Shown here: positions 17,967 through 26,208 of the stretch, one piece after another
How positions within the stretch are numbered: position 1 is the stretch's first letter
Layout: each line of letters opens with the position of its first letter
From: Deltaproteobacteria bacterium
GTDB taxonomy: Bacteria > Myxococcota_A > Polyangia > Polyangiales > JADJMO01
NCBI GenBank assembly: GCA_025363655.1
Contig: JANYDK010000092.1
Coordinates: 1-64,000 of the forward strand
DNA length: 64,000 bases
Direction of reading: 5' to 3'
The notes under the pieces: model-generated
What the model was told of the DNA's origin: nothing
What the model saw: the letters and a program-made list of their open reading frames with translations, nothing else
The model's database searches: none
Translations under genes and position numbers: made by a program

Positions 17967-18740
17967 CTAGGTGATACGCACCAGCGCGACGGTTACGTTG
18001 TCGGGGCCACCGCCCTCCAGCGCGGCTTCGACGAGCCCTTCGGCTGCGCGATCGATGCTCGGCGAGGCGCTGACGATCTCGGCGATCATGTCGTCTTCGA
18101 CAGGACCGGTGAGGCCATCGCTGCAGAAAATGAGCACGTCGCCCGACTCGCAAGGCACCTCGACGACGTCGACCTCGAGGACCGGCGAAGCGCCGACCGC
18201 CCGAGTGACGAGGTGTCGATAGACGCCGTCGAGATCGTCCTTGGTCGCACCGGGGTTCTCGCGCAGGTTCTCCTCGACCAGCGAATGATCGCGCGTGAGG
18301 CGCTCGATGCCGCCCTTGCGCACGCGATAGGCGCGGCTGTCGCCCGCGTGCGCGACGTGCGCTACCCGCTCGATGACGAGGGCAGCGACGACGGTGGAGC
18401 CCATGCCGCGGAGCGCAGGCTTGCCCTCGCCCTCGAGACGCACGGCATCGTTGGCGGCGCGAATGGCCGCCGTCAACGCGAGGGCCGGCGCAGCGTTGGC
18501 GAACGCACCAATGCCGCGAATTTCTCGTTGGATGGACTCGACGACGATGGCGCTGGCGACCTCGCCTCCCGCGTGCCCACCCATCCCATCGGCGACGACG
18601 ACGAGACCGAGATCGGCCGCGACGAAGTGCGAGTCTTCGTTCGACTCGCGGACATGGCCGACGTGCGTGCGCCCAGCCATCTGGACGCCGCTACCGTTGG
18701 CGGTGGGGGGAACGGTCGCATCACTCTGAGAAACCGACAA
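17967..18740 (-). CDS. PP2C-type Ser/Thr protein phosphatase
   Basis: A stand-alone PPM phosphatase: RESNEDS (31-37), VVADGMGGHAGGE (48-60), GSTVVAA, HAGDSRAYR, FCSDGLTG and GGGPDNVTVALV give the full set of metal-binding Asp/Glu residues. It would remove phosphate from Ser/Thr targets of Hanks-type kinases such as the one at 55004-56743, though they are not adjacent. The start codon is TTG at 18740, supported by a strong GGAGGAG site three bases upstream; ATG at 18680 lacks such a site. It converges with the SUMF1 gene with a 3-base gap. Confidence 0.94.
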   Translation of the reverse strand: MSVSQSDATVPPTANGSGVQMAGRTHVGHVRESNEDSHFVAADLGLVVVADGMGGHAGGEVASAIVVESIQREIRGIGAFANAAPALALTAAIRAANDAVRLEGEGKPALRGMGSTVVAALVIERVAHVAHAGDSRAYRVRKGGIERLTRDHSLVEENLRENPGATKDDLDGVYRHLVTRAVGASPVLEVDVVEVPCESGDVLIFCSDGLTGPVEDDMIAEIVSASPSIDRAAEGLVEAALEGGGPDNVTVALVRIT

Positions 18741-18743
18741 AAT

Positions 18744-18750
18744 CTCCTCC
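18744..18750 (-). promoter_or_regulatory. Strong ribosome site deciding a TTG start
   Basis: GGAGGAG on the minus strand lies three bases before TTG at 18740. It is the only good Shine-Dalgarno sequence near the candidate starts of the PP2C gene. Confidence 0.75.
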
Positions 18751-18914
18751 GGTGGGCGCGCGGTCCCTGGGGATGGCTCGAAGACTCCGAGTGGTACGGC
18801 CGTCGTCTTCCGTCACGTTAGAGCAACCCCCCGATCGATGCGACCCGTTTACACGTCGAGGTCGGCTTTCCTCTGCCTTCCCCGATGCGGTTTTTCGAAA
18901 TGTTGCAACCGATG

Positions 18915-18942
18915 TTGAAAGTCGCTTTCAGTAGGCTATGCT
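18915..18942 (+). promoter_or_regulatory. Sigma70-type promoter with overlapping palindromic operator, iron-storage genes
   Basis: TTGAAA (18915-18920) and TATGCT (18937-18942) are separated by 16 bases, a good housekeeping promoter 27 bp before the bfd start. A perfect 6-3-6 palindrome, TGAAAG-TCG-CTTTCA (18916-18930), overlaps the -35 box and spacer, where a bound repressor would block RNA polymerase. It resembles Fur-type TGA...TCA sites only in its ends. An iron-responsive repressor is the natural guess from the genes downstream. Confidence 0.55.
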
Positions 18943-18968
18943 GGCGCTCGAGGAGCACGGAGCCGCCG

Positions 18969-19187
18969 ATGATCGTGTGTCTGTGCAAGGGCGTGAGCTG
19001 CGGGACGATTCGCCGAACCATCGATGATGGCGCGAGCGACGTCGAGGCCGTGGGCCGTGCATGCGGCGCCGGCACCGACTGCGGCTCCTGCAAGGGCGAA
19101 ATCGAAGAGCTGCTCCAGGACCAGACCCATCCGCGGGCTCGTCGGTTGAGCGTCCTGCCGTCCTCCCGCCCTGGCCACGCCGCGTAG
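18969..19187 (+). CDS. bfd: Bacterioferritin-associated ferredoxin (Bfd-like)
   Basis: A small [2Fe-2S] protein of 72 aa beginning MIVCLCKGVS. Cys4, Cys6, Cys38 and Cys41 match the CxC...CxxC ligand pattern of Bfd; Cys11 and Cys32 are extra. The usual length is about 64 aa, and the surplus is a basic C-terminal tail. Bfd binds bacterioferritin and passes electrons to the ferric core so that iron is released. The bacterioferritin gene follows 68 bp downstream, and both would be read from the promoter at 18915-18942. Confidence 0.9.
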   Translation: MIVCLCKGVSCGTIRRTIDDGASDVEAVGRACGAGTDCGSCKGEIEELLQDQTHPRARRLSVLPSSRPGHAA

Positions 19188-19255
19188 GCACTGTCTCGCG
19201 CGCTCGCGGGCGATTCTCATTTTGCATCGCGCCCAGCCGTGGCACAACGCTCGGC

Positions 19256-19726
19256 ATGAAGGGTGACAAGGCAATCATCGATGTGCTCAACGACGTCCTC
19301 ACCGTCGAGCTCACCACGATCAACCAGTATTTCCTCGCCGGCCGGATGCTGAGGAACTGGGGCTTCGACCGCCTCGCCCAGTATTACCGCAAGGAATCCA
19401 TCGACGAGATGAAGCACGCCGAGGCGATCATCGATCGCGTGCTCTTCCTCGAAGGCATTCCCAACGTCCAGCGCCTCGGCAAGGTGCAAATCGGCGAGAG
19501 CTTCGAAGAGCAGCTGAAGCTCGACCTCGACGAGGAGTACCGCGCGGTCAAGCGCCTCAACGACGGCATCGCCCTCTGCCGCACCAGCGGCGACGCCGGC
19601 ACCGAAGACCTCCTCACGCGCATCCTCGTCAGCGAGGAAGAGCACGTCGACTGGATCGAAACGCAGGTCTCGCTCATCCAAACGCTGGGCAAGACGGCCT
19701 ATTTGGCCGAACAGATGAAAGAGTGA
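19256..19726 (+). CDS. bfr: Bacterioferritin
   Basis: The 156-aa protein has every key residue at the classic position: ferroxidase ligands Glu18, Glu51, His54, Glu94, Glu127 and His130, and the heme-binding Met52 in DEMKHAE. It should form the 24-subunit shell that oxidises Fe(II) and stores it as a ferric mineral. The start ATG at 19256 gives the normal N-terminus MKGDKAIIDVLN; upstream codons in frame belong to the bfd region. The glutaredoxin gene starts 12 bp after its stop. Confidence 0.97.
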   Translation: MKGDKAIIDVLNDVLTVELTTINQYFLAGRMLRNWGFDRLAQYYRKESIDEMKHAEAIIDRVLFLEGIPNVQRLGKVQIGESFEEQLKLDLDEEYRAVKRLNDGIALCRTSGDAGTEDLLTRILVSEEEHVDWIETQVSLIQTLGKTAYLAEQMKE

Positions 19727-19738
19727 AGGAGTAATCCG

Positions 19739-20068
19739 ATGGAAGACGCGCTCAAGCAGAAGATCGACGGCCTCATCACGCAGAACAAGGTCCTCCTCTT
19801 CGTCAAAGGCACGAAGACCTTCCCGCAGTGCGGGTTCTCCAGCGCCGTCATCAACATCTTCAAGGAGATCGGCGTCCCCTTCGAGACGGTCAACATCCTC
19901 CAAGAGGGCGACCTCCGTCAGGGGATGAAAGAGTACTCGCAGTGGCCGACCTTCCCGCAGATCTACGTCGGCGGTGAGTTCATCGGCGGATGCGACATCG
20001 TCAAAGAGATGCACGACAAGGGCGAGCTCGCCAAGGTCGTCCAGAAGGCGGCCGGCGCCTCGGCGTGA
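19739..20068 (+). CDS. grxD: Monothiol glutaredoxin, Grx4/GrxD type
   Basis: A 109-aa glutaredoxin with the monothiol active site CGFS (residues 31-34), preceded by the VKGTKTFPQ loop and followed by WPTFPQIYVGGEFIGGCDI, which binds glutathione. CGFS glutaredoxins carry and deliver [2Fe-2S] clusters instead of reducing disulfides. AAGGAG lies 9 bp before the start. Its place right after bacterioferritin makes a compact unit for iron storage, release and cluster transfer. Confidence 0.95.
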   Translation: MEDALKQKIDGLITQNKVLLFVKGTKTFPQCGFSSAVINIFKEIGVPFETVNILQEGDLRQGMKEYSQWPTFPQIYVGGEFIGGCDIVKEMHDKGELAKVVQKAAGASA

Positions 20069-20105
20069 ACGCGTGCATGGAGTCGTGAACGGAGAGGGAC
20101 TCGTC

Positions 20106-21485
20106 ATGTCTGAGCTGGTCGTCGACGATCCGTACACCGGCGGCGAGGCTGCCCGAGTCCCCTACCTCCGCGGCGACGACGTCGACGCCGCGCTCGAACG
20201 TGCTCGCACGAGCGCGCGCGAAATCGCTGCGTTGCCGGTGGCCGAGCGGGTCGCCCTCTGCCTCCGCGCCGTCGAGGCGATGGAGCGTGAAGTCGAGCCG
20301 ATCGCCCAGGAAATCTCGCGCCAAATGGGCAAGCCCGTGACGCAGGCCCGCGGCGAGATGGGCGGCATGGCGGGGCGCGCGCGGCACATGTGCAGCATCG
20401 CGCCGGCATCGCTCGCCGACATCGTGCTCCCTGAACAGCCCGGTCTCGAGCGTCGCATCGTCCGCACGCCGAAGGGGGTCGTCTACTGCTTGCCGGCGTG
20501 GAACTACCCGCTCCTCACCGCCGTCAACGTGGTGATCCCCGCGGTTCTCTCGGGCAACTCGGTGGTGCTCGAGCACTCGCATCGCTCGCCGCTCGTCGGC
20601 GATCGTTTCGCGGCCGCGTTCGCCGAAGCCGGCGGTCCTTCGTGCGTCGTGCAGTCGATCCAATGCGACCACGCGACGAGCGAGAAAATCGTCGGCGACG
20701 TCCGCGTCGATCACGTCGCCTACACCGGCAGCGTCTTCGGCGGTCAGCGCATGTCGCAGGCGGCGGCGGGGCGCTTCATCGACCTCGGCCTCGAGCTCGG
20801 TGGCAACGATCCGGCCTACGTCGCCGCCGATGCCGACCTCGCCAAGGCCATCGACGGCATCGTCGACGGCGCCTGTTACAACGCCGGCCAATCGTGCTGC
20901 GCGGTCGAGCGGGTCTACGTCCACGAGAGCCTCTACGACGCCTTCATCGAGGGTTCGCTGGCGCTCCTCCAGCAGTACGTGATGGGCGATCCGCGCGACG
21001 AGAAGACCAACCTCGGTCCCATCGCGCAGCCACAGCACGTCGGCGTCCTCCTCGCGCAGGTCGAAGACGCGGTGCGACGCGGGGCGCGGCTCCTCCTCGG
21101 AGGCACGCCATGCTCGGTCGAGGGACGCGGTCGCTTCTTTCCCCCCACGCTCCTCGTCGACGTCCCCGAAGACGCCGAGGTCATGTCCTTCGAATCCTTC
21201 GGTCCACTCCTGCCGATCACGAAGGTGACCGGTGACGAGGACGCGCTTCGCCGCATGAACGACGACGCGCTCGGCCTCACGGCGTCGGTCTGGACGAACG
21301 ATCGCGAACGCGTGGCGCGCCTCGCACCGCAGCTCGAGTTCGGCACCGTCTACATGAACCGCTGCGACGCCCTCGATCCCGGCCTCCCGTGGACCGGCGT
21401 GAAGGCGAGCGGAAAAGGCTCCACGCTCAGCGCCCTCGGCTTCGAGCACCTGACCCGCCCGAAGTCCTGGAATTTCCGCGTCTGA
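20106..21485 (+). CDS. NAD(P)-dependent aldehyde dehydrogenase
   Basis: A 459-aa aldehyde dehydrogenase with Asn133 in PAWNYP, catalytic base Glu230 in LELGGND and nucleophile Cys264 in NAGQSC; FGPLLPITKV and the C-terminal SGKGSTLS region also fit. It most resembles the succinate-semialdehyde branch, but the substrate is not certain. Oddity: the stretch after the Rossmann strand reads VVLEHSHRSP, where family members normally have a Lys that binds the adenosine ribose or phosphate of the cofactor. GGAGAGG precedes ATG 20106. It follows grxD after 37 bp and could be cotranscribed. Confidence 0.9.
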   Translation: MSELVVDDPYTGGEAARVPYLRGDDVDAALERARTSAREIAALPVAERVALCLRAVEAMEREVEPIAQEISRQMGKPVTQARGEMGGMAGRARHMCSIAPASLADIVLPEQPGLERRIVRTPKGVVYCLPAWNYPLLTAVNVVIPAVLSGNSVVLEHSHRSPLVGDRFAAAFAEAGGPSCVVQSIQCDHATSEKIVGDVRVDHVAYTGSVFGGQRMSQAAAGRFIDLGLELGGNDPAYVAADADLAKAIDGIVDGACYNAGQSCCAVERVYVHESLYDAFIEGSLALLQQYVMGDPRDEKTNLGPIAQPQHVGVLLAQVEDAVRRGARLLLGGTPCSVEGRGRFFPPTLLVDVPEDAEVMSFESFGPLLPITKVTGDEDALRRMNDDALGLTASVWTNDRERVARLAPQLEFGTVYMNRCDALDPGLPWTGVKASGKGSTLSALGFEHLTRPKSWNFRV

Positions 21486-21542
21486 GCGACTTTCCGACGT
21501 GACGATGACGGGCACGGCTCGCCGACGCGTGCGAGCACGTGT

Positions 21543-22136
21543 ATGAGGCCGGCCATGCGACTTTTCGCCCTTCGTTCCTCGGTCGTGTTCCTCGGCGCGC
21601 TCATGGCGCTGTCCATCCCCGTCGGCTGCTCGTCCAAGAAGTCGGACGACTCGTCCAGCGACGACAAGAAGTCGGACAAGTCGTCCAAAGACGATGACGA
21701 CGACAAGAAGAAGTCGAAGGACGACGACGACGACGACAAGGCCAAGAAGAAGAAGGCCGACGACGACGACGACGACGACAAGGCCAAGAAGAAGAAGGCC
21801 GACGACGACGACGACGACAAGGCCAAGAAGAAGAAGGCCGACGACGACGACGACGTGAAGAAGCCGACGCCGACCGACAACGATCCGTCGGGCACCGACG
21901 CCGGCCGTGGCGACACCAACACGGCGCTCGCGCCGAAGCCGACCACGACGACGACCACCACCGCTCCGAAGCCGACCGCGACGGCCACCGTCGTCGTGCC
22001 GAAGCCGACGGCCACGGTCACGACCAAGCCGACGCTGACCGCGCCGACCGCCAAGCCGACGTTGACCCCGCCGCCGGCGACCACCAAGCCGACCGTCGTG
22101 CCGGCGCCGACGCTCAAGAAGGCCGTCGGCGGCTGA
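21543..22136 (+). CDS. Charged-repeat lipoprotein
   Basis: A signal peptide ends SIPVGC, making Cys29 the lipid site (Cys25 if the second ATG at 21555 is used, which has GAGG at better distance). Residues 50-104 alternate runs of Asp with Lys/Ala blocks in a repeat of about 13-14 residues (D6-7 KAKKKKA). Residues 108-197 are rich in Thr, Pro, Lys and Ala. No folded domain is visible: it is a lipid-anchored, intrinsically disordered polyampholyte with a stiff Pro/Thr tail, as might link the membrane and the wall or bind metal or polyanions. Function unknown. Confidence 0.75.
   Translation: MRPAMRLFALRSSVVFLGALMALSIPVGCSSKKSDDSSSDDKKSDKSSKDDDDDKKKSKDDDDDDKAKKKKADDDDDDDKAKKKKADDDDDDKAKKKKADDDDDVKKPTPTDNDPSGTDAGRGDTNTALAPKPTTTTTTTAPKPTATATVVVPKPTATVTTKPTLTAPTAKPTLTPPPATTKPTVVPAPTLKKAVGG
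21690..21854 (+). repeat. Coding tandem repeat of Asp and Lys blocks
   Basis: Long GAC runs alternate with AAGGCCAAGAAGAAGAAG-type blocks, giving three clear copies of an approximately 42-bp unit. Each encodes a run of six or seven Asp followed by KAKKKKA. Copies differ by one GAC codon, as expected from slippage. Confidence 0.85.
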
Positions 22137-23725
22137 CGCTTCAGCGACCGACGCTCGCTCCCCTCGGGAGACGACGAACCCATCGAACGGCGGCGATCTT
22201 CGTCGCCGTTTGGTGCTTCTGCCTGCTCGCCTACCGCATCTGGTTCATCGGCCTCGGTCCCGATCTCGACACCGACGCCTACGGTCATCACGCCATCGCG
22301 CGTCGGCTCGCCGATCATCCCGGCGATCTACATGCGCATTGGGTGTGGCTACCGCTCTTCCACTACGCACAGGCGATCGCCGTCCGTCTTGGTGCCGGCT
22401 TCACGAGCGTACGCATTTTCGACGCCTTCGTCGCCGCGACGACGCCGATGCTGCTGTTTGCGTTTCTCACGCGGCGTCGGCGGTCGACGCCGGACGAGGC
22501 GATGGACGCGACGCCGATCCTCGCTGCGCTGCTCGCGGCGCTCTCTCCGATCGCGCTGCAGCTGGGGACCACGGGGCAGACCGAGCCGCTCTTCGCGCTC
22601 GGGACGCTCGCAGTGATCGTCTTCCTCGACGCACGACGGCATGTGGCCGCGTCCCTCACGCTCTCGGCGCTCGTGCTACTGCGCTACGAAGCGTGGGCGA
22701 TCATCCCGGCGATCGTCGTCATCGCGGCGGTCGATCGCGTTCGACATCGACGAAGTGCAGCCGCTGCATACATCTCCGAAGACTCCGAGGGGCCGGCCTC
22801 GCGACTCGACATGCCGAGCAGCCGTTGGCTCGTCTTCGTCATGCCGACCGTCGCCATCCTCGGGTGGGCGGCGATTCGTCGGTACGCGCCGCAAGGTGAC
22901 GGCACGTGGTTCTGGTTCCTCGGCGCCACCAAGAAATTCGCGCAAGACGCGCAGGGAACGACGGGCCCCCGCGGCGTCGGTCAATTGCTTCACGACATTG
23001 TATATTATCCGGTGCTCATTCCCTGGCAGTGCGTCGGCTGGCCGCTGCTCTTGGCGCCGTTCGGCGTTTTGCGGACGATTCGCCGCGAGGGAACACGCTT
23101 CCTCGTCGTCTACGCGATGGTCCTCGGCTTCGTCTCGTACGCGTGGCTGACGCGCAGCTCGCTCGGATTGCATCGGCACTTCGTCGTCCTCGTTCCCTTC
23201 TACGCGACGCTCGTCGCCAACGGGGCGGTCACCCTCGGCGAGCTCGCTGCGCGCTTCACGCGTGAGTCACGTGAGTCGCCCGCGCGCGAGCGTGTCGGCA
23301 AGTGGGTGGTAGCGCTCACTGGGGTCATCGCGGTCGGGCTCACGTGCCGTATGCTCGTCGCGTGGATGGCCGATTGGCGGGACAAGACGCTGCACATCTG
23401 GCCCGACCGACGCGCAATCGCCGAAGAGCTCCGCAAGACCGCACCGGGGACGACGATTTTCTGCGACGAGGCCTCCATCGAAGTGCTGAGCGGCGTCGAT
23501 CGACGTCGCTTCGAGCGGGACGCGCTCGGCAACGACGAGGCGACGACGACGCGGGTGCTCGCTGCCGCCGCGCGCGATGGCGAGGCGTGGGTCGTCGGCT
23601 GGGGTCCGCGACTCGTTTCGCTGCGCGCGCTGCGCCCGTCCACCGAGGTGATCTTGCCGAGGCCGCTCGGGCCGGCCTACGAAGCCGGTCCGATGTTGCT
23701 CCACGTCGCGCCACCTCTGCCGTGA
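22133..23725 (+). CDS. GT39-like membrane glycosyltransferase; start codon unusual
   Basis: Many hydrophobic segments and the N-terminal FIGLGPDLDTDAYGHHAIAR, with Asp residues after the first membrane helix, fit the PMT/ArnT (GT39) type that moves sugars from polyprenyl-phosphate donors outside the membrane. The first canonical start in frame, GTG at 22343, would delete that helix and the Asp motif. Upstream, the frame stays open into the previous gene but has no ATG, GTG or TTG after 22133. CTG at 22133, overlapping the previous stop as CTGA with AAGAAGG nine bases before it, is the best candidate. The choice is an inference. The C-terminal third is a soluble domain. Confidence 0.75.
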   Translation: MTLQRPTLAPLGRRRTHRTAAIFVAVWCFCLLAYRIWFIGLGPDLDTDAYGHHAIARRLADHPGDLHAHWVWLPLFHYAQAIAVRLGAGFTSVRIFDAFVAATTPMLLFAFLTRRRRSTPDEAMDATPILAALLAALSPIALQLGTTGQTEPLFALGTLAVIVFLDARRHVAASLTLSALVLLRYEAWAIIPAIVVIAAVDRVRHRRSAAAAYISEDSEGPASRLDMPSSRWLVFVMPTVAILGWAAIRRYAPQGDGTWFWFLGATKKFAQDAQGTTGPRGVGQLLHDIVYYPVLIPWQCVGWPLLLAPFGVLRTIRREGTRFLVVYAMVLGFVSYAWLTRSSLGLHRHFVVLVPFYATLVANGAVTLGELAARFTRESRESPARERVGKWVVALTGVIAVGLTCRMLVAWMADWRDKTLHIWPDRRAIAEELRKTAPGTTIFCDEASIEVLSGVDRRRFERDALGNDEATTTRVLAAAARDGEAWVVGWGPRLVSLRALRPSTEVILPRPLGPAYEAGPMLLHVAPPLP

Positions 23726-23732
23726 GCCGCTC

Positions 23733-25676
23733 GTGATCCGCACCATCGCGCTCTGCTCGTCACTCGCCATGGTCACGGTCGCGCTCGACGTGGCGCCAGC
23801 CAAGCCGCGCAAGACGCACCAGCGCATCGTCTCCATCCCCTCGCCGCAGAGCCTCCCGCCCGTCCTCCGTGAGGTGCTCACGCCGCACCCCGAGCGCATC
23901 ACGCGGATGGTCGGGAGCCACGATCCGACCGGGAGAAACCGCGACAACTCGTGTGAGGGCTGGCCGACCGAGGGCGACTATCGCGTCGTCTTCCACGCCA
24001 AGGGCGAGGGACGCATCGTCCGACTCTGGATGAACGCGGACGAGAAAATCGACATCCCCACCGGCTGGCAGGAGCTGTGGATCGAGCTCGACGGACAGAC
24101 CATCTACCGCGGACACCCGCTCGAGTTCTTCGAAGGACGCGGGCCCTGGCGCGCACCTTTGGTGCTCGATCATCCGAAGTCGTCGGGCGCGTACCTCAGC
24201 TGGGTGCCCTTCCCTTACGCGCACGAGGCGAAGATTCGCTTCAAGGGCTATCCGCAGTTCTTCCAGGTGAGCTACCAACAAGGGCCCGGCGCCTCGATCG
24301 GTCCGAGCGCGGAAGAGACCGAGGCCTTCCTCCGCGACACGTGGTGGCCACGCGCGCCGGCGCCGACGAGCGAACGAACGATCGACGTCGATCACCCGGA
24401 AATTCTCGCGCACGGACCGACCATGGTGACCGCGCTCAGCCTCGGGCTCGACGAGGCGACGATGCCGAAGATGCGCCTTCGCGTCGGAGGGCAACCGTCG
24501 TTTCCGGCGTCGATGCTCTTCGGCTTTGCCACGAAGCGCACCGATCCCGGCAACAAGGAGCCGCGTGAAATTCCCTGGCCTGCGCTGACGAGCGCACTCT
24601 CCCGCTCCGATCCGGAGGCGCATCGCCTCGTCACGCGGACGCCGATTCCCCTCCGCGCCGGCGAGACGCTGACGCTGGAGACCGAGGAAAAAGCGCCCCA
24701 ACACGTCAGCGTCGGTCTCGCCACCGCGCGCGATTTCACCGTCGAGGCGAGCGGGGCGCGCTTCGTCACGCAGTATCGCGAGCAGTACGCGCCGGGCACC
24801 GAGACGACCTTCCCCGTCTTCGAAACGAGCAAAGTCGACGGCCTCGTCAGCTTGCTCTCGGTCCTCGACGAGACCGCCGAGGGCATCCCGGGCAACCGTG
24901 GCTTCCTCGAAGGCGACGAGATGATTCGCCTCGACGGGATGCACTTCCCGCTGTTTCTCGGCACCGGCACCGAGGACTACTTCAATGGCGGTTGGTACTT
25001 CTGGGGCGTCCATACCAACCCGCTCAGCGGCCTCACGCGCTTCGACGTCCTCCACGACGAGCAAGGCTGGGGCTACGCGATCTTCGAGCACTCGATGTAC
25101 CGCATGCACGTGCTCGATCCGATCGCCGCGCGCGCAGGGATGCGCTTCGGCTTCGAGGCTGGCGAAACGGGCTCTTACGCGCCGATTTTCTACCGTACGT
25201 TGGCGCTCGGCTACGGCTTCACGGGTCACCACGAGATCGCACGTAGGCGCTTCATCCTCGATCGCGAGACCCAAGGCGAAGGCATTCTCTTCGGCACGCC
25301 CGATCGCTACGTCGACTCGGCCCTCGACGCCGAGCACGGTGAGAAGCCCGTGCACTTCCCCGTCCGTGCCCATCGCGGGGTGACGAAGCTCGTCGCGCGT
25401 TGCCCGGAAGGACCGTCGCCGAGCACGCTGCTCTTGGTGCGCGGCTTCGATCAAGGGGTGGCCCCGCAGAGCGCAGCGGTGCGCATCGACGGCGAGCTCG
25501 TCGATCCCTTCTACGAGCTCTACGTCAACCAGGAGCGTCGGCTCGCCGAAGACGCGATCTCGGTCGTGCTCACGCCAGACGATTGCCGCGACGGTGAGCT
25601 CGTCGTCGAGCTCGATGCCCGCGCGGGGACTGGCCCCTTCACCGAGAGCTACTACGAGATCGCGCTCTACCGCTGA
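23733..25676 (+). CDS. GH172 family (DUF2961) glycoside hydrolase, secreted
   Basis: A 647-aa protein with a signal peptide of about 23 residues and the DUF2961 hallmarks: NRDNSCEGWPTEGDYRV near the N-terminus, GFLEGDEMIRLDG and LGTGTEDYFNGGWYFWG in the middle. DUF2961 is now the glycoside hydrolase family GH172, whose members act on fructofuranosides or arabinofuranosides and form beta-jelly-roll trimers or hexamers. The acidic residues in the two middle motifs are where the catalytic glutamates are expected. GTG at 23733 is 7 bp after the glycosyltransferase stop, so the two are probably one operon for an envelope or extracellular sugar. Confidence 0.85.
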   Translation: MIRTIALCSSLAMVTVALDVAPAKPRKTHQRIVSIPSPQSLPPVLREVLTPHPERITRMVGSHDPTGRNRDNSCEGWPTEGDYRVVFHAKGEGRIVRLWMNADEKIDIPTGWQELWIELDGQTIYRGHPLEFFEGRGPWRAPLVLDHPKSSGAYLSWVPFPYAHEAKIRFKGYPQFFQVSYQQGPGASIGPSAEETEAFLRDTWWPRAPAPTSERTIDVDHPEILAHGPTMVTALSLGLDEATMPKMRLRVGGQPSFPASMLFGFATKRTDPGNKEPREIPWPALTSALSRSDPEAHRLVTRTPIPLRAGETLTLETEEKAPQHVSVGLATARDFTVEASGARFVTQYREQYAPGTETTFPVFETSKVDGLVSLLSVLDETAEGIPGNRGFLEGDEMIRLDGMHFPLFLGTGTEDYFNGGWYFWGVHTNPLSGLTRFDVLHDEQGWGYAIFEHSMYRMHVLDPIAARAGMRFGFEAGETGSYAPIFYRTLALGYGFTGHHEIARRRFILDRETQGEGILFGTPDRYVDSALDAEHGEKPVHFPVRAHRGVTKLVARCPEGPSPSTLLLVRGFDQGVAPQSAAVRIDGELVDPFYELYVNQERRLAEDAISVVLTPDDCRDGELVVELDARAGTGPFTESYYEIALYR

Positions 25677-25758
25677 GCTGGGCGCAGGCAACCCTGCTCG
25701 TGACCGTGTCTGCTCGTGAGACCTTGAGGCCCGGGCCTTCCGCGGCGAAGCTCGCGTC

Positions 25759-26199
25759 ATGACCTTCGCGTCGGGCTCCCTCTCGCTCTGTTTGGCATTC
25801 ACGACCGTCACGGCGTTCACCGCGCTCACCGGTTGTGGCGGCACCGAACCGACGCCGACGAGCAAGCCCGTCGTCGCCACTGCGCCCACCGTCGCCGGGC
25901 CGCGTTGCCCGAAGGGCTCCGACGATCGCCCGGCCGACGTGCAGTCGAAGATGAACGGCCTGCAGGCCGCGATCCGTCAGTGCTTCGCACTCGGCACGGC
26001 CAGCACCAAGGGCATCAGCAAGGTGCAGCTGGCGTTGGTCATCGGCGAAAACGGAGCCGTGAAGAGCGCGAACATCGCCGACGCCGAGGGCGCGCAGCTG
26101 GCTGCGGCCGATTGTTGCAGCAAGGCCGCGAAGTCGACGTCGTTCGGCAGCTTCTGCGGTGACGACGTTCCCGTGAACTGGACCTACACCATGGAGTGA
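25759..26199 (+). CDS. Small lipoprotein, AgmX/PglI C-terminus-like
   Basis: Signal peptide ending FTALTGC gives a lipid-anchored Cys26. The mature part has a short linker, then QAAIRQCFALG, KVQLALVIGENGAVKSANI and a cysteine-rich end (CCSK, SFCG). The pattern of a Cys, a hydrophobic strand, then GxxGxVxxA resembles the C-terminal domains of myxobacterial AgmX/PglI-type and TonB-like proteins. The 146-aa length leaves room for that domain only. Function is unknown. It is 82 bp after the GH172 gene. Confidence 0.65.
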   Translation: MTFASGSLSLCLAFTTVTAFTALTGCGGTEPTPTSKPVVATAPTVAGPRCPKGSDDRPADVQSKMNGLQAAIRQCFALGTASTKGISKVQLALVIGENGAVKSANIADAEGAQLAAADCCSKAAKSTSFGSFCGDDVPVNWTYTME

Positions 26200-26208
26200 G
26201 TGAGCAAA

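Noticed and set aside
23760-25889. 709-codon minus-strand frame
   Set aside because: It is antisense to the GH172 gene and spans two genes; no domain is visible.
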